From NCBI RefSeq assembly GCF_000499845.2, contig NC_023749.2, positions 4,311,030-4,375,029 of the forward strand: a stretch of DNA of 64,000 bases, written 5' to 3'. Every line of letters begins with the position of its first letter. Position 1 is the stretch's first letter. The notes beneath the pieces are model-generated. The model saw nothing but the letters and a program-made list of their open reading frames with translations. It had not been told where the DNA came from and did no database searches. Shown piece by piece: positions 33,604 through 44,770 of this stretch. The position numbers and the translations under genes are program-made. Origin of the DNA: Phaseolus vulgaris. Lineage: Eukaryota > Streptophyta > Magnoliopsida > Fabales > Fabaceae.

Positions 33604-36600
33604 ATGCATGGAATAGAGTGGTGTGATTCTGTTTTCAAGCAATTCAAGCTCATGGACCCAACTGTTTCAATTTCAACTCACAAGCGCTCCACCAGGTTTT
33701 TGAAGACACAATTCGTCTCCTACTTTCAACATTTTCTCTTCTTTCTTTTTCAGTATTTGTTGTCACTTTCTCATTTCACCAACTTTTGTCTTTCTAAACC
33801 AAATAAATTGAAGATCGAGTTGCAGCGGCACGCATCTTCTTCTTCCTCTTCTTCTTCTTCTTCTTCTCCTCCTTCTTCTTCTTCTTCTTCTTCTTCAGTA
33901 CATTCTTTTTTTAACCAAATAATGGTTCTTCAAGTTATCCAGAACTTTTGCTTCTTCAGATTTATGTTACTAAATATAGGTAATCTTACTTTGTTGCAGA
34001 AGATCGTAACATTAAATTAACCCGAGAGGGAATATTCCCCCCGGACTCTAAGCAAATTTAACTATTTTCACTCTTAGACTTCATTTAATATTCTTGTTTT
34101 TACACAATAAAGAGGTATATTTCTTAAATTTCCCTCAACTAATTTTATTGAGAGTGATGCTTAGATTTAAAGATAAGGGTAATTCTGAAATAGCAGCTTT
34201 AAGTAAGATGAAGGAATTGAAATTTGTTTATTTTTATGTCCATCATCACCTTTCTTTTTTTGCTTATATTTGAGTCAGGGGAGTAGTTTCTGACATTGGA
34301 TATCATGTTACTGAAATACATATAATCAGTATTTTAGAAAACTAAGGTTCAATCTGGTACTTGTTTCATCTACAAAGCCAAAACGGGTCTTATGAGGAAG
34401 CTTTTTGCATTGGTTTTGCAGGCTAACAGGATCATGTTAACTGTAATGATTTTATCTTCTTGCTCCCTATTTTGACATTTTTGTTTACTGTTTGGCAGTG
34501 ACCCAATGAAAAGAAGAGTCATGGCAGATGGATTAGAGAACATTAGTGGAGCTTCTTATCGGCCTGAAGTGGTATCTCTCACCCTTTCTCTCAGACCACC
34601 TTTACCATCTTGCTGCATATTTTTGAGCATTTTCCTTTCATTTATTATAGCAGATTTTAGTATTCTTAGAATGATTTTCAGCACATAGAAGCTAATACTT
34701 ACAGCTCTTAGTAATTTTCTCTTTCTTTTATGTTAAAAAAAGGAACTGGGGAAACTAAAGCACACCATTGAATCCAAGAGGAGGCAATACCATAATATCG
34801 ATCTTCAAAGCTCTTTGACTCAAGAGGTACAAATCTTGATTGATAATTAAGTTGTCATTATACAATCAGCTAGTAGTAAGCTTATGCAGCACAGTCTTTT
34901 TTGTGGAGTCATTTCTAGTGACAGTAACAGGTACTCACTAGCCATAGTAGTGAAGGCAATGATTAGAACTGTCCTTGTTATACTATACATGGCTTAGATA
35001 AGCCTTGAGTCAAAGTATGTAGTATTCATTTTATTTATTTGCATTTGGTTTATAGCTTTTCATAATATATAGTTTTTATATCTCTGAAGATTCTACAGCT
35101 TCAAAAACGATTAAAGCAACAATTCGTGATAAGGCGCGCATTAGAGAAAGCACGTTATCTGCCTTTTTCACAGGATGCTACAATAGAAAATTCAATACCA
35201 AAGGTACAGTTACATAGGAGTGCAGCTTTTACTTTCTCAGTTGAAATTTTTGGATCTCGCTTCTGACTATCCACTATATACATTTCTTATGTAATTTTAG
35301 GCTGCAAAGGAACTGATTCAGGAAATTGGAATATTGGAATTAGAAGTTGTGTATTTGGAACAATACCTTCTCTCTTTGTATCGGAAAAGATTTGATCAAC
35401 AAACTTCACCTTTATCACCTAAGGAAAGAAGATTGGAATTAGCTTCAGACACTAATAAAGTAAAATCTGCAGTGCCCCGCAATGATGCTATTTCTGACAA
35501 AGAAATTTCAGTTGTGAACTGTAGTAATGTCATTTCACCCAGAAATTCAGCTGGCTTTCACCTTAAGGAATGCAATAACCAGTTAGAATTAGAAACTGTT
35601 TTAGACTCTAGTATTCATCGATGTCACTCTGCACTATCTCAACGAACAGTATGCTCAATTGAAGCTTCTCCTGGGAACATTGAAACCAAAGCTGTCGTTG
35701 ACTCTTACCGTTCTCTGCCATTATCCATGTTGGAGGTAAGTATAATGAAAACCAGAAAACTGGTTCCATCCTTTAATTTCTCATGCAGCGCTCTCTAATA
35801 TCCTGCTTCCAAATTTTATTTCAACAGCAAGCTCAGTTTGCTAAATTCAGTTCAACAAGTCTGGCTGAGCATCTTGGGAGTAGCTATGTTGATTACGTTC
35901 CAGAAACACCCAATTGGCTTTCTGAGGAGATGATCAAGGGCATATCAGCTATATATTGTGAACTTACTGAACCACCTTCTCTTGGTCATAAAAATGATTC
36001 ATCCCCTATAATATACTCATCTTGTGTTAACGAGTTATCTTCACAGAGCCAGGGTAATAAGTGGGGATCACAATGGAAGAAACACTCATCCTTCAATCTA
36101 AACTCCACTAACCCTTTCTATGTCAGAGGGTCCAAAGAATTTAGTGAACCTTATTGCTCAATGACAAGGATACAGAAATTATGCACAGATAATCAGAAAT
36201 TAAAGGAAATTGAATACATGCTACGGAGATTTAGGTGAGCCATCTTGGAGTGCATTCTTTTTTTATCATGTTATTCAGATTCAAAGTTTCTTTTCTAAAT
36301 AGTCTATTAGTTGGATGAAGAGACAACAAACTAAATTTTTTACCTTGAAATTGAACTTATCAACTGTGATAGAATGCACCAAGATGTCTGTAGTATGCAA
36401 ATTTGGTTAGATGATTTCTTTTGTCTGGAAGAACAACTTCATATCCTACTTTCTTACAGGTCACTTGTTTCTAGGCTGGAAAATGTTAATCCTAGAAATA
36501 TGAGGCATGAAGAAAAGCTTTCCTTTTGGATTAATGTGCACAATTCCTTAGCAATGCATGTAAAATTTCTGAATCTCTTAATTTTTTTTATCTCATGCAA

Positions 36601-37530
36601 GTTATTGCTCCAAATCAGTGAACCATTATCATTCTGCTCACTTTCCTCCACAGGCCTTATTAGTTTATGGAATTTCAGCCAACAATGTCAAAAGAATGTC
36701 TTCAGTACTGAAGGTAAGTTTCTCGTTCATAAAACTCCACGGAATTGACTGGTACGTGACTCTAAAATAAGCCAGGATATTTCAGGCTGCGTATAACATT
36801 GGGGGACAAACTATAAGCGTAGACATGATACAGAACTTCATTCTGGGATGCAGAATGCCTCGCCCAGGACAAGTAAATCTGATTTCCAGAAACTTCTAAG
36901 AAGATTGCATATTTCATTTTACTCAATAAAAAAACGAGTTTAGCATAGATCGAATACTGTTGTCCATATGCCTTTCTTAACACACTATTGCACCTTTCAT
37001 TTTCTACTAGTGGCTGCGGTTGTGGTTTCCTTCAATGACAAAACCAAAGGTTAGAGATGCAGGGAAAGGATATGCAATACATCGACCAGAACCTTTATTA
37101 CTATTTGCTCTTTGCACAGGAAGCCATTCTGATCCTGCGGTAGACTTCTGGTCTTTCTGTACTCTATGTAGAAGAATATGTTTACCTACAGTTTTTGTTG
37201 TATTAACCTCTTCTCTTGCCTTCTCAGGTACGTTTGTACACATCTAAGAGAGTATTTGAAGAGCTACAATGTGCCAAAGAGGAATACATTCAGTCCACCA
37301 TCACCATAAGCAAGGAACAGAAAGTAGTTCTCCCGAAGATGGTTGATTCCTTTGCAAAAAATTCAGGTCTGCGAGCACCTGATTTGATGGAGATGATTAG
37401 GCCTTATCTACCCGATTCTCAAAGGAAGAGCATTGAAGAGTTTCAATCAAAGTCAAGCTTGAAAAACGTTGAATTAACCCCTCATAACTTCACTTTCCAT
37501 TACTTGATTTCAAAGGAATTAGCTTGGTAA
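33604..37530 (+). CDS. MIP1 leucine-zipper / DUF547 domain protein
   Basis: Eleven exons: 33604-33695, 34499-34571, 34743-34826, 35090-35203, 35301-35735, 35828-36234, 36460-36559, 36654-36713, 36786-36872, 37011-37139, 37228-37530; 627 residues, all GT-AG and in frame. Residues about 56-145 form a coiled coil (LGKLKHTIESKRRQYHNID, then LQKRLKQQ) matching the ternary-complex-factor MIP1 leucine zipper. After a Ser-rich linker, residues about 400-540 are the DUF547 domain (KLSFWINVHNSLAMH, ILGCRMPRPG, FALCTGSHSDPAVR). The molecular role of this plant family is not established; some members interact with MADS-box factors in snapdragon. The start could also be the ATG at 33652 (MDPTVSIS). No signal or membrane segment was seen. 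Confidence 0.9.
33838..33896. repeat. (TTC)n microsatellite in intron 1 of the DUF547 gene
   Basis: About 19 triplets of TTC/TCC with minor breaks. It lies in an intron; translated, it would give a serine run, which is not an exon. Confidence 0.9.
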
Positions 37531-38147
37531 TGACATGTCTTGGAAGGATTCATGTACGTGTATGGGTAGAATAATCTTCTGTCCATATCTATCCAAGACT
37601 TGCATTTGGTGGTAAGCACAGGTGTAACGTGCAGGAAGCAAATTTGTCTGCCTCAAAGCATGACCGGTGAATAATCGTTGTCTGCGTTATATCTGAAAAT
37701 ATTAAACTCAGAAGGGTAACACTAAGGTGAAAATACGAAGCAGAGAAATATGTACTTCAGATAGAAAGCTTAAGATGTACTTAATTTTTGCTTCTTAACT
37801 CTCCATCTTAAGTTCCTTCTTGGGTTTAAGAACTTTACCATAGCTACATTTTTGTTTTCAATTAATGGATGTATATTCTTAATTCTTTTCCTCGACATCT
37901 GCTTCGTATGATATTTCAATCCTGGAAACCTTTTCTGTGTCTGCTCAGTAGAAATCATTACTGACACCCAGCCCAGCAATACTAAAGCACATTCTTATTG
38001 CCTTTTGGTCAAACAGCATGAAAGATAACGAGAAAATAAGTGGAAAGAAGATCATGAAATCTAAAAAATAATATAGTGTTCGGTCCTTCAAATTTAAAAT
38101 TGATCGTTTTAATATCTATAATTTGACATACAAAACTTTCTTAATTT
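37531..38147. other. 3-prime flank of the DUF547 gene
   Basis: Probable 3-prime UTR followed by intergenic DNA up to the copia LTR at 38148. No gene seen. Confidence 0.5.
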
Positions 38148-38307
38148 TGATTAAGGAAAAGAAAGAATATGGTAAATCTCTTGTGTATATTGAACACATG
38201 GGGTTATGTTTATATAGGAAAAGAAACATATGGGCTAAACCCATTATATTAATATGATATATCTAACAATATCTATAATATCTCATAATATCAAATAATA
38301 TCTAACA
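38148..38307 (-). repeat. Copia downstream LTR
   Basis: Begins TGTTAGATATTATTTGATAT and ends CCTTAATCA on the minus strand, 160 bp. It matches 39202-39331 closely (shared CATATGGGCTAA, GAACACATRGGGTTATGTTT). It is preceded by the polypurine tract. Confidence 0.85.
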
Positions 38308-39201
38308 CTCCCCTCAAGTTGGTGCATATAGATCGTATGTACCCAGCTTGTTACAAATGTAATCAATCCTAGGCCCTCGTAAGGGTTTAGTAAAAATATC
38401 TACTAATTGATTATTTGAATTAACAAACTCAGTCTTGATATCTCCCGATATAATAATGACAATCAATCTCAATATGTTTTGTCCTTTCATGAAAAACTGG
38501 ATTTGAGCTAATATGAAGAGCAACCTGATTATCACATATAAGTGTCATTTGAGTAAACTCTCCAAATTACAATTCTTTAAGTGACTGTTTAAGCCAAATA
38601 AGCTCACAAGTAGCCGAGGCCATAGCTCTATATTCTGCTTCTGCACTAGATCTTGCCACAACACTTTGTTTTTTGCTCTTCCAAGAGATCAAGTTATCAC
38701 CAATGGAGACACAATAACCAGAAGTTATCACATGGAGATCCTGCCCAATGAGCATTTGAATAACAAACGACTTTAGTATGGTTATTATGACCATATAACA
38801 AACCTTTTCCAGGAGAGCCTTTAATGTACTTCACTATACGAATGACTGCATTCCAATGATCTTCACATGGAGAATTAAGAAATTGACTCACCACACTGAC
38901 TGACTGCAAAGGAAATATCAAGACGAGTAACAGTGAGATAGTTCAATTTTCCAACTAATCTCCTGTACTTCTCAGGATCTGAAAGAGGCTCCCCTGATTG
39001 AATAGAAGCTTGACATTGGGATCCATGGGAGTATCAACAGATTTCGAATTCATCAACCCAATTTCCTCCAAAATATCTAATGCGTATTTTCTTTGAGAGA
39101 TAACAATACCAATATTGGATTGTGCTACCTCAATCTCCAAGAAATATCTGAGTTTGCCAAGATCTTTGGTCTGAAAGTGTTGACAAAGGTTTTTTTTTTT
39201 T

Positions 39202-39736
39202 TTAAGGAAAAGAAAGAATAGGATAAATCTCTGGTGTATATTGAACACATAGGGTTATGTTTATATAGAAAAAGAAACATATGGGCTAAGCCCATTACAT
39301 AAATATGAGATATCTAACAATATCTATAATACACTACAAGAAAATCATGAAATAGAAACCAATTTGTAGAAACCAAAATAATTAGTTGCAATAGTAACTA
39401 GATTAGAGACCATTTTAGAAACTAAAAAGAAATTTGGTTTCTAAATTAGTTTCTATTATTTTTCTATTATTGTTAGATAGTTTCTAAAGTGGTATCTAAT
39501 TAGCAACCAAGATTTTTGCTACCAAATTTAGAAACTAAATAATTGGTAGTTAAAACCTTAGTTGCTAATTAGATACCAATTTAGAAACTATTTAACAATA
39601 ATAGAAAATAATAGAAACTAATTAAGAAACCATTTTTTTTTTTAGTTTTTAAAATGATCTCTATTTTAGTTCCTATTATAACTAATTATTTTGGTCTCTA
39701 AACATAATATCAAATAATATATAATAATATCTAACA
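39202..39736 (-). repeat. Copia upstream LTR, interrupted
   Basis: The LTR pieces are about 39202-39331 and 39703-39736, with the foldback element 39332-39702 between them. Its inner end is joined by a T-rich junction (39190-39203) straight to the reverse transcriptase remnant, so the primer site and the 5-prime coding part are deleted. Confidence 0.8.
39332..39702. mobile_element. CACTA-ended foldback MITE inserted in the copia LTR (right end lost)
   Basis: Starts CACTACAAGAAAATCATGAA and aligns over about 370 bp with the full copy at 50279-50677. It stops at GGTCTCTAAA, so the last 40 or so bases with the right terminal repeat are missing, along with a few LTR bases. The interior is palindromic around a centre near 39535. 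Confidence 0.85.
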
Positions 39737-41165
39737 ATACCCAAAATGCCTCGTACTTAAAATGCTCTCACAGTGAAAGAGTGTTTGATGGCAAGAATGT
39801 AGAATCAAAATAGTTTATCATGTAACAACTTGTAATTTATTAACCAAGTGAAACCATGAAATATCTTTGGGACAGAGAATAAAACAAGTTTTTTTTTTTT
39901 TAAATTACATGACTAAAGTTCAATTTTAAATTTGGAGAATAAAAACGATATAATCCAAAATTTTAGATACTAAATATATTCAAGTTTAAATTTAAAATTT
40001 TTCCTACAAATTTAAACTGTCTGGACAGGAGCATAGTTTACCGATTTTTCTTTGAGGAGGAATCAATGCATTTAGTCTAGATTAATATTTAAATCACATT
40101 ACAGTTGATGTTATAAACTGACTAAAGTGGTAGACAGAGTACTGAATTATTAACAAACCATAAATATAACAGATCAACTGTATCTAAAATATCTCCGAGG
40201 ACTCGGGCAAACTGCACATGGTGAAGGATGGACTCTTGCTGCTTATCTGAAGGGGGTCCTTTTATCCTCAAACTGCTTATCTCTCCCTACAAGGATCCAT
40301 CTCTAACTTGATGGAATCTGAACTTCATACCTAAAGAATGTCTTCACAGAACAGCAGCAAAACCAAAACTCAACAACTACAGCGGCAATCAAAGAGCTGG
40401 CTTTCTCCTAGCTCCTCACATGCTTGAAAAACCGAAATAGAGCACAAGAATTCAAGACATGTTTCTTTGTTTCCATTTGTACGCTTCAGATCACCCATAG
40501 AGCACCAAGACACTAGGGTGGAATCACCACGAGCTTTCATAATCACGGAGCATTAATCCTTCATTATGTTCCATATGTCACCAAATATGAGACATAGTTG
40601 CTCGTGTAAATTGTAGAACACCACCTTTTCTGTCTTGAACAACTGCCGTCACAGAATCTGTAATCTACCAAAACTTCAACTCAAAAGGAATAAACTCTCT
40701 CCATATGTATCTCCGTGGAAGTCTGTACTCCAATGGTGGATTTACAAGTCATCTCATCAGGCCAACTTACAGTTCTTTTGCTCTTTACTGCATTTGCCAA
40801 GAGATTCCTTTGATGGGATAGGATAGGATGCAACAACATCAAATATTTGTAGTAAGGAGGACATGTCATGTATATTTCATCCCCTCAGTGTCTAAATTTG
40901 AGTAGTGGGATGATGAATTGAGCAAGGTTGGTGTACAGGTGAAGGAGTCTCTGCCTCAAAAACTGTCTTATACCTCTTCCAAATCATTAAATGCACTTTC
41001 ATGAAGAAACTAGTCTTCCAATAATTTTTGTAGTAGTACCATAATTCCTATTGGCTACTGCAATACTATCTATAAGCATGCTGCACTGGATGGTGGTTCT
41101 ATGATCCCTATATGGCAGAGCATCCAATTTTACTGCCATTGGCTAGTTAACCATCAAAATATATC
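39737..41165. other. Intergenic; 3-prime flank of the PPR gene
   Basis: The part from about 40200 to 41165 is less AT-rich than its surroundings and may include an untranslated exon or 3-prime UTR of the PPR gene on the minus strand. No coding region recognised. Confidence 0.45.
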
Positions 41166-43241
41166 CTAAATACCAGTCTGAATTTCATTAAGTTGCTTCA
41201 GTTCTATGAAAGATAAATACAGTTTCCCAGTCAAGCATATCAAAGTTGAATATATTGCATCTGCTTTTGAATGAGATGTATCACCAGAAGTAAATACATG
41301 AATACCATTTTCCACAAATATCCAACTGCAACCAGCAAGCTTCTTGGCCTCGTATCCTCTCATTTTCTTTCTTATTCTTCCCATCTCATCCCACTTCCCT
41401 GTGGCAGCATATGCATTGGCCAACTGCACATATCTAGACCCGTTATCTGGATCAACTTTTAATAGCTCCTCTTCTGCCCGTTTGACAAGTGCTGCATCGC
41501 TGCTCATCTGACAAGCATTAAGAAATGCCCCCCAGATTGTAGCATCTATTGGTACGGGAATCTTCCTCATGAATTCTACTGCCTTTTCTAGTTTATCAGA
41601 CCTTCCATACATATCAACCATACACGCATAGTGGTAAATCTCCGGCAATACATTGTAATCTTGTTCCATGGAAATAAAAAATTTCTCTCCTAGTTCAACT
41701 AATCCACTGTGCCGACAAGCTGATAGAAGTGCAATAAAAGTGACTGCATCTGGCTTGACACTTTTATTCAACATTTCCTGAAAAAGATAAATTGCTTTAT
41801 TTTCATAACCATGATGAGCATAACCAGCAATCATGATATTGTATAAGATTGCATCTCTATCACTATCAGTAACCGGTTGGAAGATTTTCTCCGCATAAGT
41901 AACATTTCCACATTTTGAGTACATATCAATCAAAGCACTCAGTAATTTCTTATCCACATGAAATCTCATTCTCAAGATGTAAGCATGAATTTCCTTTCCC
42001 AAACTAAGGGCAGCTTGTATGGCACAGGCACCAAGCACACTGATAATGATCATTGTATCAGGAACTACTGCTTCTTTAGTTTTAAACTCTCTGAAAAGTT
42101 TGAATACTTCCTCACATTGTTGTGATTTAACATACCCAGAACATAGAGCTGTCCATACAACAGAGTTTCTTTCCAAAAGTGAATCAAAAAGCCTTTGGGC
42201 TTCCGTCATGTTACCTTGAGATGAGTAGCCTGCAATCAATGAAGCAACTGCAAATGGACTTTTAATCTCAATTTCTGCATTGACTAACTCGGCATATCTG
42301 ATATTCCCACACTTAGAGTAGAAGTCGATAACGCCACTGCTAATAAATTGATTTGAACTGTAACCCTTTTTCAAAACCCAAGCATGAACAGACTTGCCAA
42401 GTTTTAAACATTTTAGACCTGTGCAAGCACTCAAAACACTTGCTAAAGTGTGTTCGTTGAAACCAATACCATTTTCAGTCATCACAATAAACGAGGTAAG
42501 TGATTTCTCCACATAGCCATTCTGGGCGTACCCTGCAATTAATGTGTTCCAAGACACAGTATCATTTAATTCAGGATTTTTCCAAAATATATCTAAGGCC
42601 ATGTCCATCCTTTTTTCCCTACAACAAGCTGCAATCATTGCATTCTTTGAAATCAGGTCCACCATCCCCTCACAACCGCCAAATGCAGTACATGCTTCTT
42701 GAAAGGAACCGCATTTAGAGTACATGTCTATGAGAGAACTCAAAGCAAACTTACTTAAATCATTTGCAGTTTTCACCATATATGAATGCATCTGCTTCCC
42801 GTAACGCAGCACACGTAGTTTGGCAGCAAGGTTAAGCATGGTCGTGAGAGTGAACTCATCAATCCCAATTGTGTCACGTGCAGATTGCATTCTAGTAAAG
42901 AAATCAAGTGCCTCAGTCTCGTAGCCCTCCAAACCAACATAAGCCGACAACATGGAATTATAAGAAACCAAATCTCTATGAGAGGCCGAGTCAAAAAGGG
43001 CTTGTGCGTGTGTCAAGTTGTGTGCTTTTATGTAAGCCATGATTATGACATTCCAAGAGAATACATTCGGGTGGGGAATTTCATCGAACAGTTTGTGGGC
43101 CTCTTGCAAAAGGCCATGGTTGGAATAGAGGTGAATGAGTTGATTACAAGTGAAAATGCTTGATACCAAACCAGATTTTATTGCCTGGACATGGTCACAG
43201 AATACCAGAGCATCTCTCACTCTCAGGGACCTAATTGCCAT
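41166..43241 (-). CDS. Pentatricopeptide repeat (PPR) protein, PLS/E class, At3g18840-like
   Basis: A single exon of 691 residues from the ATG at 43241 (MAIRSLRVRDALVF). The frame stays open to 43307, but the upstream 22 codons begin only with a TTG. Tandem PPR motifs run nearly end to end (for example NVFSWNVIIMAYIKAHNLTH, DTVSWNTLIAGYAQNGYVEK, DAILYNIMIAGYAHHGYENK). The tail is E-like (GCSWIFVENGIHVFTSGDTSHS) with no DYW domain. Motif order, spacing and phrases such as WRNPELNDT-like and LLSACRHSGLV match Arabidopsis At3g18840, so it is a probable orthologue. PPR proteins bind organellar RNA for editing, splicing or stability; the RNA target cannot be read from this. No obvious long targeting peptide precedes the first repeat. 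Confidence 0.93.
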   Translation of the reverse strand: MAIRSLRVRDALVFCDHVQAIKSGLVSSIFTCNQLIHLYSNHGLLQEAHKLFDEIPHPNVFSWNVIIMAYIKAHNLTHAQALFDSASHRDLVSYNSMLSAYVGLEGYETEALDFFTRMQSARDTIGIDEFTLTTMLNLAAKLRVLRYGKQMHSYMVKTANDLSKFALSSLIDMYSKCGSFQEACTAFGGCEGMVDLISKNAMIAACCREKRMDMALDIFWKNPELNDTVSWNTLIAGYAQNGYVEKSLTSFIVMTENGIGFNEHTLASVLSACTGLKCLKLGKSVHAWVLKKGYSSNQFISSGVIDFYSKCGNIRYAELVNAEIEIKSPFAVASLIAGYSSQGNMTEAQRLFDSLLERNSVVWTALCSGYVKSQQCEEVFKLFREFKTKEAVVPDTMIIISVLGACAIQAALSLGKEIHAYILRMRFHVDKKLLSALIDMYSKCGNVTYAEKIFQPVTDSDRDAILYNIMIAGYAHHGYENKAIYLFQEMLNKSVKPDAVTFIALLSACRHSGLVELGEKFFISMEQDYNVLPEIYHYACMVDMYGRSDKLEKAVEFMRKIPVPIDATIWGAFLNACQMSSDAALVKRAEEELLKVDPDNGSRYVQLANAYAATGKWDEMGRIRKKMRGYEAKKLAGCSWIFVENGIHVFTSGDTSHSKADAIYSTLICLTGKLYLSFIELKQLNEIQTGI

Positions 43242-43351
43242 TGCTACTGACTTTTGCTTTTGAAAATAAAAGTATTCTTGATTTGTTCCTTCTAGGACCA
43301 AAAACAAAAGGCTGATAACACCATAATTGATTTTTTCACAAACATCAAAAG

Positions 43352-43401
<50 letters not shown>

Positions 43402-43411
43402 ATGATGATGT
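43352..43411. repeat. Compound (AT)n(GT)n(GAT)n microsatellite
   Basis: About 16 AT units, then about 9 GT units, then a few GAT units. It lies 110 bp upstream of the PPR start codon, in the likely promoter or leader. Confidence 0.92.
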
Positions 43412-44770
43412 TGTATGCTTGGTTTTGCATTTTAATTCACTCTCCTTCATGCATGCATATGGGGGAATAAAGGTGCACGTGCGTGACTTCCATCAAAATT
43501 CATGGTTACAAATTTACAACTCACTTTATAATTAGATTCATCAAAATAGTTGAAAATAATTGTCGGGGATGTCAATTGTTTAAATAAAAGAAAATAATTT
43601 AATACTATTTTTTTTATCTGAAAAAAATAAGCATACTTTCTTATGATAGGACATTTGTTTCCATAGGTATGAAAAAATATAAAAATATATTATAGACTCA
43701 ATTTAGTAACAAACGATTTAGATAGTTCATATAAAAAGTTAAGAAGAAAATGAGAAAGTTAAATAAAAAATAAAAGGTAGAAGTAGTGATTATTATTTTT
43801 ACTATGTCATCAACATAAAATATTTACTGACAAGTGTAATCTCTTAGAAAATTTATCTGATGAACAAATGATCTTTAAAAACAATTATTTTTTATTATTT
43901 TGTAATTTTACTTTAATTTGTTGAAATATTCCTACCAACTGTTTGAGTAGTCTTTAGACTCATACAAGAGATAAATAAAGTCTATATGAAAATAATCTTA
44001 AATATTTAATATATCAATCTTATTATTTTCTTTTTATATTATTATAATATTTAAAATAGTAAAAATTAAAAGACTAAATGATCTAGAGATTTTTTTTTAT
44101 CAGAACAATTTTATATATTTTTTTTAGATAGATATCAAGCTCATCATTTTTAAACTATGAAATTATATTTAATGACAGGTTTGAGAGAATCATAGCCACA
44201 CGGCAATCCAAAAGGTGAAAGCATACTACTTTTAAAAGTAAAATTTGGTAAATCCATTGAATCCAATATTCAAACTTACACTTTTATAAACCCTAAACTT
44301 TTTCTAGACATTTTTTCAAATAATAATTGCTGTGATTGTACACATGGTATGTTCTGCACAATAATTTGAGCAGGGTAATAAATTAGTATTTTAACACACT
44401 GAAATAAATTAAATAAAAGAAAAGAGATGAAAATTGAACAGTAATTTTGGAAATGATAAAAAGTGCTGATTTCAATATTTGTCTGTTTGGGAAATTTGAC
44501 AAAACGCAAAAGTTAGTGAGAGTAGATTTTCTTTCTCTATGGCGCATCAGAATCACTTAATCACAATCCCCACCACTGGGAGACAGCGATAGATGAAGAA
44601 GCATTTGGCGGGTTTGGATTTCATGTCAAACTTTTCTTTTTCCTTAAAAATTCACAAAATTAATATTAGGGAAATTGAAATTACAAGGTTTGAATCTAGG
44701 GTAGAATAGAACCCAACAAAGGAAACAAACAAAGAGAGACAGAGAGACACAGAGAGAGAGAGAGAGGAGA
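43412..44770. other. Intergenic between divergent PPR and PDV2 genes
   Basis: A likely shared upstream region. AT-rich in the middle; a (GA)n-rich leader at about 44735-44765 directly precedes the PDV2 start codon. No gene seen. Confidence 0.5.

Larger units (their letters stand above)
38148..39736 (-). mobile_element. Collapsed Ty1-copia retrotransposon
   Basis: Read on the minus strand: upstream LTR 39736 to about 39202 (interrupted by a CACTA-ended element), a short internal region, then downstream LTR 38307-38148. The internal region keeps only the end of reverse transcriptase (FQTKDLGKLRYFLEIEV near 39180, KYALDILEEIGLM) and RNase H pieces in different frames ([33 protein letters not shown]). 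A polypurine tract CTTGAGGGGAG (38318-38308) directly abuts the LTR start TGTTAG, and the LTR ends in CA. Gag, protease, integrase and most of RT are gone and frames are broken, so the element is dead. The LTRs share the TGTTAGATATT start and a stretch of about 120 bp. Confidence 0.9.

Noticed and set aside
33604..34020. A 138-residue frame with a long serine run
   Set aside because: Only its first 92 bases are coding (exon 1 of the DUF547 gene). The rest is intron 1, and the serine run is a TTC microsatellite.
36374..36748. A longer open frame around the DUF547 core
   Set aside because: It reads through intron sequence on both sides; splicing at 36460-36559 gives the conserved domain without extra residues.
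43242..43307. A 22-codon extension of the PPR protein
   Set aside because: The extension starts at TTG. The first ATG, at 43241, directly precedes the conserved N-terminal region.
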